Assembly (NCBI GenBank): GCA_036406475.1 | Contig: DASXBA010000075.1 | Coordinates: 1-64,000, forward strand | Length of the DNA stretch: 64,000 bases | Direction: 5' to 3' | DNA from: DASXBA01 sp036406475 | Lineage (GTDB): Bacteria; Actinomycetota; Thermoleophilia; Solirubrobacterales; Thermoleophilaceae | Part shown: piece after piece, positions 17,316-24,646 of the stretch | Layout of the letters: each line of letters starts with the position of its first letter | Numbering within the stretch: the first letter of the stretch is position 1 | Notes under the pieces: model-generated | Databases searched by the model: none | Seen by the model: only the letters and a program-made list of their open reading frames with translations | Told to the model about the DNA's origin: nothing | Program-made: the position numbers and the translations under genes

Positions 17316-17343
17316 GTCGTAGGTGGTAGGTCGTAGGTGGTAG
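17316..17343. repeat. TAG-heptamer array upstream of fdxA
   Basis: Four consecutive heptamers: GTCGTAG, GTGGTAG, GTCGTAG, GTGGTAG. All end in TAG, as in the arrays at 536-570 and 49915-49970. The array begins 35 bases upstream of the minus-strand fdxA start and 48 bases before the conserved intergenic core at 17392. Confidence 0.75.
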
Positions 17344-17391
17344 GGCTGTGGGCCCGTTTCGGGGGTCGGCTGACCGGCGAAAACCAAGCTG

Positions 17392-17465
17392 GGCAAGGAA
17401 GCAGGGAGCGACGCGTGCGAATGCACGCGGGCGACCGATCACGCCGCCCAGCGCCGGTTTGCAGC
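17392..17465. repeat. Intergenic repeat, copy A (with internal hairpin)
   Basis: Starts GGCAAGGAAGCAGGGAGCGAC, then a hairpin CGCGTGC-GAAT-GCACGCG (17412-17429), then CGACCGATCACGCCGCC and GCGCCGGTTTGCAGC. Copy B at 49988-50039 has the same start and end blocks without the hairpin insert. Both copies follow a TAG-heptamer array on the same strand. Confidence 0.65.
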
Positions 17466-17621
17466 CGCCAGGCGACCCCCGAAAGCACTGACGGCGCCCC
17501 GAAGGGCGCCGCCAGCTGAGGGAGGAGAGATACTGCATCACTACCGGCGCTTGGATTACTACTCAGCCGGCAGCCTCACCCCGGTCCCGGTCTCTCCGGC
17601 CGGTCGGGGGGAAGGGTGCTG

Positions 17622-18182
17622 TTACGCGCCCACCTGCTCCTGGACGCGCTGGACCAGCGTCTCCGCCTGGCCCTCGAACTCGCGGCGCGCGCTCTTGACC
17701 TGGCGCTCGGCCTGGCGACGGGCGGACTTCACCTGACGCTCGGCCTCGCGGCGGTTGCGACGCACGAGACGCGTGGCCTGGTTACGGCGCTGACGCAGCT
17801 CACGCTCGAGGCGCGTGCGCGTGCGCTTCACCTGGCGCAGCGTGCGGTTGCGGCCGGTGGTGCCACGGCGCTCGAACTTGCGGAGGCTCGTGGTGACGCG
17901 GCGCTGGAGCTTGGTCAGCTCGCGCTCGGCGCTGTCCCGGCTCGCGGTGTACGGCCGCGTGGCATCGACGACGGCGTCACGCGCGGTGAGCGCGGCACCG
18001 ACGGGGATGAGCACGGCCCGCTCGACCTGGGCCTGCACGACGCTGAGCGTCGAGAGCTCGGCCTGGGCGCGGGTCTCGGCAGCGCGACGGGCCGACTGCT
18101 TGCGACGAGCGGCGTTACGCCGGCGGGTCGCGGCGGCCTTGCGAGCGGCTGCCTTTCTCTGGGTCTCGGTCTGGGTAGCCAT
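17622..18182 (-). CDS. Highly basic Ala/Arg-rich coiled-coil protein
   Basis: A 186-residue protein with very many Arg and Lys residues and almost no aromatic ones. The N-terminal ~40 residues are an Ala/Arg/Lys tract like a histone H1 tail (KAAARKAAATRRRNAARRKQ). The middle (STLSVVQAQVERAVLIPVG) is less charged. The C-terminal half is one long helix with a near-repeated 11-residue unit, RQAERQVKSAR. The likely role is nucleoid or polyanion binding, resembling lysine-rich heparin-binding or histone-like proteins, but no family is certain. A strong AAGGAGAGG lies before the ATG, suggesting high expression. It is flanked by repeats on its 3' side. Confidence 0.7.
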   Translation of the reverse strand: MATQTETQRKAAARKAAATRRRNAARRKQSARRAAETRAQAELSTLSVVQAQVERAVLIPVGAALTARDAVVDATRPYTASRDSAERELTKLQRRVTTSLRKFERRGTTGRNRTLRQVKRTRTRLERELRQRRNQATRLVRRNRREAERQVKSARRQAERQVKSARREFEGQAETLVQRVQEQVGA

Positions 18183-18324
18183 TTACTTCTTCTCACCTCT
18201 CCTTCCCTGTCTAGGGAGGGACTTCGGGGACCTTATTAGTTCTAAGCTCAGTAGAAATATACCACCGAACACATGTACGTAAACCTCTACCGGTAGCCGG
18301 TTACAAAGCGGCTTCGCCGAGAGC
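18183..18324 (-). promoter_or_regulatory. Promoter region of the basic protein gene
   Basis: This 142-base spacer contains the most AT-rich patch of the neighbourhood (ATTAGTTCTAAGC, AGAAATATACC on the plus strand), upstream of the minus-strand ATG at 18182 and its ribosome-binding site. A promoter is expected here, but no consensus -35/-10 pair can be fixed with confidence. Confidence 0.35.
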
Positions 18325-19380
18325 TCAGACGGCCGCTTGCGGAGCGGCGTTGCGAGCGAGCCAGGCGCTCGGCCGCTTGAGCTCGGAGAGCGTCGGCAAG
18401 GCGTCCGCAGAGGACCAGACGCGGTTCAGGACATCGACCCCGCCCTCCCTCGCCACCTCGTCACAGAAGGCACGACCCATCTCGTACTGGCGCATCTTGA
18501 GGTCCATGCCGAGCAGGCGGCCGATGATCTTCTCGGGCGTGGAGCGGCTGCTGCGCCGGCGCTCCATTGCGTCGCGGAGCCCAGCGTAGGAAGGGAGCAG
18601 GTCCGGCCCGAGGGCGTCCATCACGTGCTCCGCGTAGCCCTCGACCACCGCCATCGCGGCCTGGAGCCGGTTCATCAGGTCCCGCTGCTCGCGGGTCTGC
18701 ACCAGCGCCGCCAGCCCGCCCTCGCGAAAGGCCTCGACCAGCTGCGCCGGCCGCGGCAGCGACGGCATCCCGCCGGCGGCTCCCGATTCGATCCGGACCT
18801 CCACGGTGTCGAGGTACTCGCGGACCAGCGCGCGCAGATGCTCGCGCAGCCAGGGCACGCCCTGGAACTGGAAGGCATGGGTCAGCTCGTGGATGACGAT
18901 CCAGCCGTAGAAGCTGTCGCGGTCCACGTCCAGCTCGCGGACGGCGCGGCTGAGGTTGGGGGCCACGTACAGCAGCCGCGGCTCGCGCTCGCGCACCGGC
19001 AGGAGCGACAGCTCGTACTGGCCGAGGACGCGCGTGGAGGCGTAGCCGATCACGAGGCCGGCCTCGGCAGCGAGCGTCGCGCCGGCGCCGAGACGGAGGG
19101 CGCCCGCGAGCGGCCCGGCGAACTCGAAGCGCTGCTCGAAGCGGGCGGCAACGGGATCGAGCAGGTCGGCGAGGGAGTCGAGGTTGACGTCCGCCCAGTC
19201 CGAGCGGCTCACCAGCTCCGCGGCCGGTACGGGATTGACGGGCTCGAGCTGCGTGTAAGAGGCCACCGGCGCCTCCATCTGCTCGCTGAGGGCGACCAGG
19301 TCGACGCCCAGATCGACGGGCTCGCTCTCCGAGCCCGCCGCGAAGTGCGCCACCTGGCGGGCGATCGACCAGTCAACCAT
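18325..19380 (-). CDS. Zincin-type metalloprotease-like protein (DUF2342 / F420-associated family)
   Basis: A 351-residue protein of the actinobacterial zinc-dependent hydrolase family often named after coenzyme F420 genomes. The zinc site is HELTH in WIVIHELTHAFQFQGVPWLR, with a downstream EGYAEHVMDALG that could supply the third ligand. No signal peptide is visible, so it is cytoplasmic. It is the last gene of the end-joining run and begins 12 bases after the LigD polymerase stop. The family has no established substrate. Its place here may be chance or may point to protein turnover around repair. Confidence 0.85.
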   Translation of the reverse strand: MVDWSIARQVAHFAAGSESEPVDLGVDLVALSEQMEAPVASYTQLEPVNPVPAAELVSRSDWADVNLDSLADLLDPVAARFEQRFEFAGPLAGALRLGAGATLAAEAGLVIGYASTRVLGQYELSLLPVREREPRLLYVAPNLSRAVRELDVDRDSFYGWIVIHELTHAFQFQGVPWLREHLRALVREYLDTVEVRIESGAAGGMPSLPRPAQLVEAFREGGLAALVQTREQRDLMNRLQAAMAVVEGYAEHVMDALGPDLLPSYAGLRDAMERRRSSRSTPEKIIGRLLGMDLKMRQYEMGRAFCDEVAREGGVDVLNRVWSSADALPTLSELKRPSAWLARNAAPQAAV

Positions 19381-19392
19381 CCTGCTTGAAAC

Positions 19393-20289
19393 CTACAGCT
19401 CGGGTAGGTCCTGCTCGAGCGACACGACCGGCTCGAACAGGTCGCCGTGCTCTTCCACGCGCTCGAGCACGTCGCCGGCCTCGAAGACGAGCGCATCGGG
19501 ATCGCCCTCCTCGACCTCCTCCCAGGTGAGCGGGGTGGAGACCGTCGGCGTCTCCCGCGCGCGCAGGGAATAGACCGAGACGGTCGTCTTCTTCTCGTGG
19601 TTCTGGCTCCAGTCGATCAGCACCTTGCCGCGGCGCAGCTCCTTCTTCTGGAGCGAGACGATGAGCTTGGAATGCTTGGCCTCCAGGTGGCGGGCGAGCG
19701 CCTGCGACAGCGGCGTCGTCTCTGCGTACGTGACGTCGGTGTTGAGGGGCACGTAGAGCTGCATGCCCTTCGAGCCGGAGGTCTTGGGAAACGACTCGAG
19801 GCCGAGCGGCTCAAGCACGTCGCGCAAGAGCAGCGCGACCTCGCAGCACTCCTTGATCGTGGCCGGCTCGCCCGGGTCGAGGTCGAACGCCATCGTGGTC
19901 GGCCGCCCGATCGGATCGGCCTTGGAGAGCGACGGGTGCAGCTCGAGGTCGGCGAGGTTCGCGCACCAGACCAGCGTCGGGAGGTCGTTGCAAAGGCAGA
20001 AGGGGATCCGCTTGCTCTCCAGCTCGATCTCCGCGGTCTGCACCCAGTCGGGCCGGTGCTCGGGGCAGTTCTTCTCGTAGAAGTAGGCGCCGCCGACCCC
20101 GTTCGGATAGCGCTTGAGTGTCAGCGGCCGGTCGCGCAGGTGCGGCAGCAGAGCCGGTGCCACGCGCGTGTAGTACTCGATCACCTGGCCCTTGGTGAAC
20201 CCGGGGACCGGGTACATGACCTTGTCCAGGTTGGAGAGCGAGAGCGTGCGGCCCTCGACCTCGACGTCGACCCTGGCAGGCCGCGCCAC
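19393..20289 (-). CDS. ligD: LigD-type polymerase/primase domain protein (NHEJ)
   Basis: A 298-residue stand-alone polymerase domain of bacterial non-homologous end joining, related to archaeo-eukaryotic primases. It fills gaps, adding ribo- or deoxynucleotides at broken ends. Visible motifs are LSNLDKVMYPVPGFTKGQVI at the N terminus, the metal pair AFDLDPGEP (DxD), KTSGSKGMQLYVPL, and DWSQNHEKKTTVSVYS. The GTG start follows the Ku stop directly (TAG-GTG), so the two are translated together. In many bacteria this domain is fused to the ligase; here it is a separate gene. Confidence 0.95.
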   Translation of the reverse strand: MARPARVDVEVEGRTLSLSNLDKVMYPVPGFTKGQVIEYYTRVAPALLPHLRDRPLTLKRYPNGVGGAYFYEKNCPEHRPDWVQTAEIELESKRIPFCLCNDLPTLVWCANLADLELHPSLSKADPIGRPTTMAFDLDPGEPATIKECCEVALLLRDVLEPLGLESFPKTSGSKGMQLYVPLNTDVTYAETTPLSQALARHLEAKHSKLIVSLQKKELRRGKVLIDWSQNHEKKTTVSVYSLRARETPTVSTPLTWEEVEEGDPDALVFEAGDVLERVEEHGDLFEPVVSLEQDLPEL

Positions 20290-21162
20290 CTAGGAAGACT
20301 TGGCGGTGGTCTTCTTCTTCTTCGCGGGCGCGCGCTTGCGCGCGGGCTTCTTCTTGGGCTCGGCCCGCTTGCCGCCGCCCTGGCCCTTGGCGCCCGCGAT
20401 GCTCTGCTCGAGGGCGGCCATGAGGTCCGGGACCTCCTTGGGCTCCTCGGACGGCGCCTCGATCACGATCTCCTCGCCCTCGGCCTTGCGCTCGATCATC
20501 TCGAGCACGCGCTCGCGGTACTCGTCCTTGTACTGGCCGGGCTCGAAGTCCTCGGCCAGCGAGTCGATCAGCTGCTGGGCCATCTGCAGCTCCTTGGCGC
20601 TGGTCTTCGCCTTGCCGTCGCTCGGCCGCTCGTCGATGTTCTCGGGTGAGATCACCTCGTCGGCGAAGAGCATCGTCTCCATCGTGAGCGTGGAGCCGTG
20701 CGGGCGGATCGCGACCAGGTACTCCTTGGTCCGCAGCACGACGCGGCCGATCGCGACCTTGCCCGACTCCTCCATCGCGTCGAGGAGGAGGCGGTAGGCC
20801 TTGTCGGCGCCGGTGTCCGGGACCAGGAAGTAGGGGTGGTCGTAGAAGATCGGGTCGATCTGGTCGAGGTCGACGAACGAGACGATGTCGATCATCCGCG
20901 TCTTCTCGGGCTGGATCGACTCGAGCTCCTCCGGGGTGATCACCACGTAGCGGTCGGGGCCGACCTCGTAGCCCTTGACGAGGTTCTCGTAGGGAACCTC
21001 CTCGCCGGTCCGCGGGTTGACGCGCTTCTGCTGGATCCGCTGCTTGTCCTCCTGATCCAGCTGGTGGAAGCGCACCGTCTTGCGCTGGACGGCGCTGTAG
21101 AGCTTGACGGGGATGTTGACCAGCCCGAAGCTGATCGCCCCGCTCCAGATGGCGCGTGGCAT
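20290..21162 (-). CDS. ku: Non-homologous end-joining protein Ku
   Basis: A 290-residue bacterial Ku homodimer subunit that rings double-strand DNA ends and recruits LigD. The N terminus MPRAIWSGAISFGLVNIPVKL is diagnostic, followed by FHQLDQEDKQRIQQKRVNPR and the conserved bridge region. The C terminus is a lysine-rich tail (KRAEPKKKPARKRAPAKKK), as in actinobacterial Ku, where it helps threading onto DNA and LigD binding. It sits 38 bases after the LigD ligase and directly before the polymerase gene, completing a split NHEJ operon. Confidence 0.96.
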   Translation of the reverse strand: MPRAIWSGAISFGLVNIPVKLYSAVQRKTVRFHQLDQEDKQRIQQKRVNPRTGEEVPYENLVKGYEVGPDRYVVITPEELESIQPEKTRMIDIVSFVDLDQIDPIFYDHPYFLVPDTGADKAYRLLLDAMEESGKVAIGRVVLRTKEYLVAIRPHGSTLTMETMLFADEVISPENIDERPSDGKAKTSAKELQMAQQLIDSLAEDFEPGQYKDEYRERVLEMIERKAEGEEIVIEAPSEEPKEVPDLMAALEQSIAGAKGQGGGKRAEPKKKPARKRAPAKKKKTTAKSS

Positions 21163-21200
21163 GGCCTAGAAAGGTACTCGGCGCGCGCTTCCGGCCCTGT

Positions 21201-22640
21201 TCAGCGAACGGAAACTTGCGGCTCGCGGACGACCTCGGAGGGGTCGATGTCGGGCCTCAGGCCCTTGAACGAGGGCGCTCTCAGCGTGCCGCTCCGCGTC
21301 CATTCGCGGAACTCGACGTGCGCCACAAGCTCGGGCTCCACGAAGATCGAGTCCTTGGGCGGCTGGCGGCCGTCGAAGGGGCTGCCGTCCCGCACGCGCG
21401 AGGAGAGCTCCCGCGACAGCAGCCCCAGCGTCTGCTCTGTGAAGCCGGTGCCGACCTTGCCGGCGTAGCGCAGCTCGCCGTCGTCGTAGTAGCCGACGGC
21501 GAGCGCCCCGACGCTGGTCCGGCGGCGGCCTTCGCCGGGCGTGTAGCCGCCGATCACAACGTCCTGGCTGTGGACGTTCTTGATCTTGAGCCAGCATGAG
21601 CTGCGCCGTCCGGGCTCGTAGGCGGAGTCGAGCCTCTTGGCCACGATCCCCTCGACGCCGAGCTCCTTCGTGGCGTCGAGCAGGGCCTGGCCGTCGCCCT
21701 CGTGGTGTGCGGGCGTGCGCCAGTAGGGGCCCTGGAGCTCGAGCTCGCGGAGCAGCCGGCGGCGCTCCTCGTAGGCGAGACCCATCGTGGAGTGCCCGTC
21801 GAGGTAGAGCAGGTCGAAGATCACGTAGGTGGCCGGGATGTCGCGCATTCGGCGGCGCACCGCCGAGTCGGAGGCGAGATGCATCCGCTGCTGGAGCCGC
21901 TCGAAGCTGGGCCTGCCCTCCTCGTCCAGCGCGACCACCTCGCCGTCGAGCACGATCCGCGACGCGCCCAGCCCGCGCGCGAGCTCGCGCAGCTCCGGAT
22001 AGCGCGGCGTGAAGTCGCTGAAGTTGCGGCCCTGAAGGGTCATGCTGCCGTGGTCGACGAACATGACCGCGCGGATGCCGTCCCACTTGACCTCGTAGCC
22101 CCAGGCGCCGTCGTCGCGCGGGAGCGAGCCGGTCTTGGCCTTCATCGCCGGGACCCGGTCCGGCATCGGCTCGTAGTCCGGATCCTCCGGGGGATCCATG
22201 CGGTGGATCATCCAGTCGTCGCCGCGGGTCTGGAACAGGGCGTACCTGCCCCTCACCCGGTCGCCGTGGAAGACGGCTATCACCTCGTTCTCACGGAACT
22301 TCTCGGCCTCGTAGGTGCCGCTGTCCCAGATGTCCATCGTGCCCGCGCCGTACTGGCCCTTGGGAATCTCGCCGTGGAACTCGAGGTACTCGAGCGGGTG
22401 GTCCTCGGTGTGCACGGCCAGGCGGTTCTCGTCCGGATGCTCCGGGATGCCGCGCGGAAGGGCCCAGGACGCGAGCGCGCCCTGGTGCTCGAGGCGGAGG
22501 TCCCAGTGGAGCCGGGAGGCGTCGTGCTGCTGCACCACGAAAGAAAGGGCCCCGTCCCCTTTTTTTCGTTTCTTTCCCGACGGTTCGGGCGTGCTCTCGA
22601 AGTCGCGCTTCTCTTCGTAGCGGCCTAGCTTCTTCGCCAT
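21201..22640 (-). CDS. ligD: LigD phosphoesterase-ligase (NHEJ DNA ligase)
   Basis: A 479-residue fusion of a 3'-phosphoesterase and an ATP-dependent DNA ligase. The phosphoesterase comes first (RYEEKRDFESTPEPSG, FVVQQHDASRLHWDLRLE, HTEDHPLEYLEFHGEIPKGQ). The ligase follows with the lysine motif GYEVKWDGIRAVM, then LDGEVVALDEEG and EGIVAKRLDSAYEPGRRS, and an OB-fold end. The linker GKKRKKGDGALSF is encoded by a copy of the palindrome that also serves as terminator at 14425-14451. The ATG at 22640 shares two bases with the divergent DUF488 ATG (CATG). It heads the operon ligD-ku-polymerase. Confidence 0.95.
   Translation of the reverse strand: MAKKLGRYEEKRDFESTPEPSGKKRKKGDGALSFVVQQHDASRLHWDLRLEHQGALASWALPRGIPEHPDENRLAVHTEDHPLEYLEFHGEIPKGQYGAGTMDIWDSGTYEAEKFRENEVIAVFHGDRVRGRYALFQTRGDDWMIHRMDPPEDPDYEPMPDRVPAMKAKTGSLPRDDGAWGYEVKWDGIRAVMFVDHGSMTLQGRNFSDFTPRYPELRELARGLGASRIVLDGEVVALDEEGRPSFERLQQRMHLASDSAVRRRMRDIPATYVIFDLLYLDGHSTMGLAYEERRRLLRELELQGPYWRTPAHHEGDGQALLDATKELGVEGIVAKRLDSAYEPGRRSSCWLKIKNVHSQDVVIGGYTPGEGRRRTSVGALAVGYYDDGELRYAGKVGTGFTEQTLGLLSRELSSRVRDGSPFDGRQPPKDSIFVEPELVAHVEFREWTRSGTLRAPSFKGLRPDIDPSEVVREPQVSVR
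22546..22566. repeat. REP-like palindrome copy inside ligD
   Basis: AGGGCCCCGTCCCCTTTTTT plus one T is the exact reverse complement of 14425-14445. Here it lies in the ligD frame, between the PEPSG linker and the FVVQQHDA core, and encodes KKGDGAL in the ligD frame. The palindrome is extended by AAAGAAA on one side and CGTTTCTTT on the other. Confidence 0.75.
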
Positions 22641-23157
22641 GCCCTCCATTTTCACGATCGGCCACTCGACCCACGAGCTGGACGAGTTCCTGGCGTTGCT
22701 GCGGGGCTCCGGCATCGAGCTGCTCGTGGACGTGCGTCGGTACCCGAGCTCCCGGCGCTACCCCTGGTTCAACGGGCCGGCGCTCGCTGACGCGGCGCCC
22801 GCCTACGAGCACATCGAGGCGCTCGGCGGCCGTCGTGCTCCCGCTCCGGACTCGCCCAACGGCGGCTGGCGCGTCGGTCAGTTCCGGGGGTACGCCGATC
22901 ACATGGCGTCGCCGGAGTTCGTCGCGGCTCTGGAACGGCTGATCGCCGAGGAACGCCGATCGTGCGTGATGTGCGCCGAAGCGCAGTGGTGGCGCTGCCA
23001 CCGCCGCCTGCTCTCCGACGCCCTGGTCGCGCGGGGCATCGAGGTGCTCCACATCGACGCGCGCGGTGGGACCGAGCCGCACCGGTTGACCGACTTCGCG
23101 GTCGTCGAAGCCTGCCGCGTCAGGTACCCGCCCGCCCAGGCCGAGCTCGACCTTTAG
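22639..23157 (+). CDS. DUF488 family protein
   Basis: A 172-residue protein of the DUF488 family, starting MPSIFTIGHSTHELDEFLAL with the family signature TIGHST. DVRRYPSSRRYPWFN and the cysteine-containing RSCVMCAEAQWWRCHRRL are also typical. The biochemical function is not established; relatives sit near DNA repair genes or bind nucleic acids. Its ATG overlaps that of ligD on the other strand, so the two genes have either leaderless messages or 5' regions antisense to each other. Divergent pairing with NHEJ genes suggests a repair link, which is inference. Confidence 0.9.
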   Translation: MPSIFTIGHSTHELDEFLALLRGSGIELLVDVRRYPSSRRYPWFNGPALADAAPAYEHIEALGGRRAPAPDSPNGGWRVGQFRGYADHMASPEFVAALERLIAEERRSCVMCAEAQWWRCHRRLLSDALVARGIEVLHIDARGGTEPHRLTDFAVVEACRVRYPPAQAELDL

Positions 23158-23204
23158 GTCACTGTGGTCACTCTTGGCCCTCCTGGGGCCAAGATCGACC
23201 ACAG

Positions 23205-23855
23205 CTACGCCAGCGGCGTCTCGTCGATCGACGAGCGCAGCGCCTCGATCGAGTCGAACACGTGCACCGCGCCGGCGTCGCGGAGCTCCTGCTCGGAGAA
23301 GCCGCCCGTGAGCACGCCCACGCTCTCGATGCCGGCGCGCTTCGCGGCCTCGCAATCCCAGACCGAGTCGCCGACCATCACGGCCTCGCCGCCGCCCGAC
23401 TTCTCGATAGCGGCAGTGACGAGGTCGGGCTCGGGCTTGGTCGCCTCCACGTCGGCGGAGGTCGTCCAGCCGTCGGCCGCGTCGCGCGCGTCGAGGAGGT
23501 CGAGATAGTGGTCCACCTCGTCCTCCTTGGCCGAGCTCGCCAGGACCACCGCGTGGCCGCGATCCTTGAGGTCGCGGATCAGCTCCTTGGCGCCTTCGAG
23601 CGGCTCGACTTCCTCGATCTGGGCGAGGTATAGCGGGCCCTCGGCGGCACGGATGTCGTCGCCGCACTCCTGCTCGATCTCCTCGCCGGCCAGCGCCTCG
23701 ACGAGCTGGTCGCCCCCCATCCCGATGTGTCGGTGCACGCGCCAGATGGGCAGCACGACTCCGCTCTGGCGGAAGGCGCGGTACCAGGCCAGCGCGTGCT
23801 GGTAGTTGGTGTCGACGAGCGTCCCGTCGATGTCGAGGATGGCCGCGGGTGGCAT
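23205..23855 (-). CDS. HAD-superfamily phosphatase (phosphoglycolate-phosphatase-like)
   Basis: A 216-residue haloacid-dehalogenase phosphatase. The start ATG at 23855 has GGGGCGGG immediately upstream, and longer open reading upstream is not supported. Motif I is AILDIDGTLVDTNYQHAL (nucleophile D8, acid D10), motif II VVLASSAKEDE, motif III lysine in ATKPEPDL, and motif IV MVGDSVWDCEAAKRAG. The inserted helical cap between motifs I and II is of the beta-phosphoglucomutase/phosphoglycolate type. The substrate is a small phosphorylated metabolite, not identified. It converges on DUF488 with 47 bases between stops. Confidence 0.9.
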   Translation of the reverse strand: MPPAAILDIDGTLVDTNYQHALAWYRAFRQSGVVLPIWRVHRHIGMGGDQLVEALAGEEIEQECGDDIRAAEGPLYLAQIEEVEPLEGAKELIRDLKDRGHAVVLASSAKEDEVDHYLDLLDARDAADGWTTSADVEATKPEPDLVTAAIEKSGGGEAVMVGDSVWDCEAAKRAGIESVGVLTGGFSEQELRDAGAVHVFDSIEALRSSIDETPLA

Positions 23856-23958
23856 CCCGCCCCGTTCCCCGGCCGCGCGGCGGCCGAAACCCTCGGACAT
23901 CCGTTGAGCATGGGCCGAGGGATCGAGGGGTCGCCCGCGAGGTGACGACGCAGGATGC

Positions 23959-24504
23959 ATGCGGAAGCTGGGAATCAGCCTCGCGCTCATGGTCGCCCTT
24001 GCCGCCGCGCCCTCGAGCGCCTCGGCCGCGCCGGCATGCGCCGGTGCCAGCGCCGTGGCCAACAAGACGAGCACGCATAAGCTCGTGCGCAACACGCTCT
24101 GCCTCCTCAACGCCGAGCGTCGCAAGCACGGCCTTCGCAAGCTCCGCCTGAGCAAGCGCCTCTCCCTCGCGGCCCGCAAGCACAGCCGCGACATGGTCCG
24201 GCGCGACTACTTCGCCCACAACTCGCTCTCCGGGGCCAGCTTCGTCGATCGGATCAAGCGCACTGGCTACCTGCACGGCGCGATGGGCTGGATGGTCGGC
24301 GAGAACCTCGCCTGGGGCGCCGGCTCGCGTTCGAGCGCCGCCAAGATCGTCAAGGCCTGGATGCACAGCCCGGGCCACCGCCACAACATCCTCACCGGCA
24401 CCTTCCGGCACATCGGCATCGGCATCGTCCCCGGCGCTCCGGCGAGCGTGGGCGGCATGCCGGCGGCCACGTACACCACCGACTTCGGCTTCAAGCACCG
24501 CTGA
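23959..24504 (+). CDS. Secreted CAP-domain protein (SCP/PR-1 family)
   Basis: A 181-residue exported protein. A signal peptide (MRKLGISLALMVALAAAPSS) precedes a CAP domain with the usual cavity residues: H in YFAHNSLSG, E in VGENLAWG, and H in HSPGHRHNILTGTFRHIGIG. CAP proteins act outside the cell, with lipid-binding or peptidase-like roles proposed. The mature region is rich in Arg and Lys, and it is similar in design to the CAP protein at 49469, but no riboswitch precedes this copy. It is divergent from the HAD gene (103 bases apart). Confidence 0.88.
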   Translation: MRKLGISLALMVALAAAPSSASAAPACAGASAVANKTSTHKLVRNTLCLLNAERRKHGLRKLRLSKRLSLAARKHSRDMVRRDYFAHNSLSGASFVDRIKRTGYLHGAMGWMVGENLAWGAGSRSSAAKIVKAWMHSPGHRHNILTGTFRHIGIGIVPGAPASVGGMPAATYTTDFGFKHR

Positions 24505-24512
24505 CCGTTTGC

Positions 24513-24530
24513 GCCCGGCCGGTCCCGGGC
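24513..24530 (+). terminator. Weak hairpin after CAP gene
   Basis: GCCCGG (24513-24518) pairs with CCGGGC (24525-24530) around a 6-base loop, nine bases after the CAP stop. There is no T tract, so it may be a weak or Rho-assisted terminator only. Confidence 0.35.
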
Positions 24531-24541
24531 AGCGTGGGCGC

Positions 24542-24646
24542 ATGACCGAGGTACCAGCACCCGCACCGCCCGAGCAGCCGCCGCCATCCCCACCGGACGC
24601 GCCGCAGCCGGACCCCAAGGGTCCCGAGACTCCGGACGACGACTAG
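24542..24646 (+). CDS. Proline-rich 34-residue peptide (possible small gene)
   Basis: An ATG at 24542 opens a 34-residue frame starting MTEVPAPAPPEQPPPSPPDA and ending PETPDDD. Twelve to fifteen prolines and an acidic tail give it an unusual but consistent composition. Its TAG shares the four bases CTAG with the stop of the convergent topoisomerase gene, a pattern seen at three other convergent gene pairs in this window, which supports it as a real gene. There is no clear ribosome-binding site. It could be a disordered small protein or chance. Confidence 0.4.
   Translation: MTEVPAPAPPEQPPPSPPDAPQPDPKGPETPDDD

Larger units (their letters stand above)
17282..17621. other. 340-bp intergenic region with repeats, no gene
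   Basis: This is the only gene-free stretch above 300 bases. From left to right it holds the fdxA promoter region, a TAG-heptamer array (17316-17343), the A copy of an intergenic repeat (17392-17465), a perfect 8-bp hairpin CGGCGCCC-CGAA-GGGCGCCG (17492-17511), and 110 bases without a recognisable element before the stop of the basic protein at 17622. No coding frame in it looks real. Confidence 0.6.

Noticed and set aside
22291..24618. A long minus-strand frame antisense to DUF488, the HAD gene and the CAP gene
   Set aside because: It has low-complexity GC-driven sequence, no domain, and overlaps three well-supported genes.
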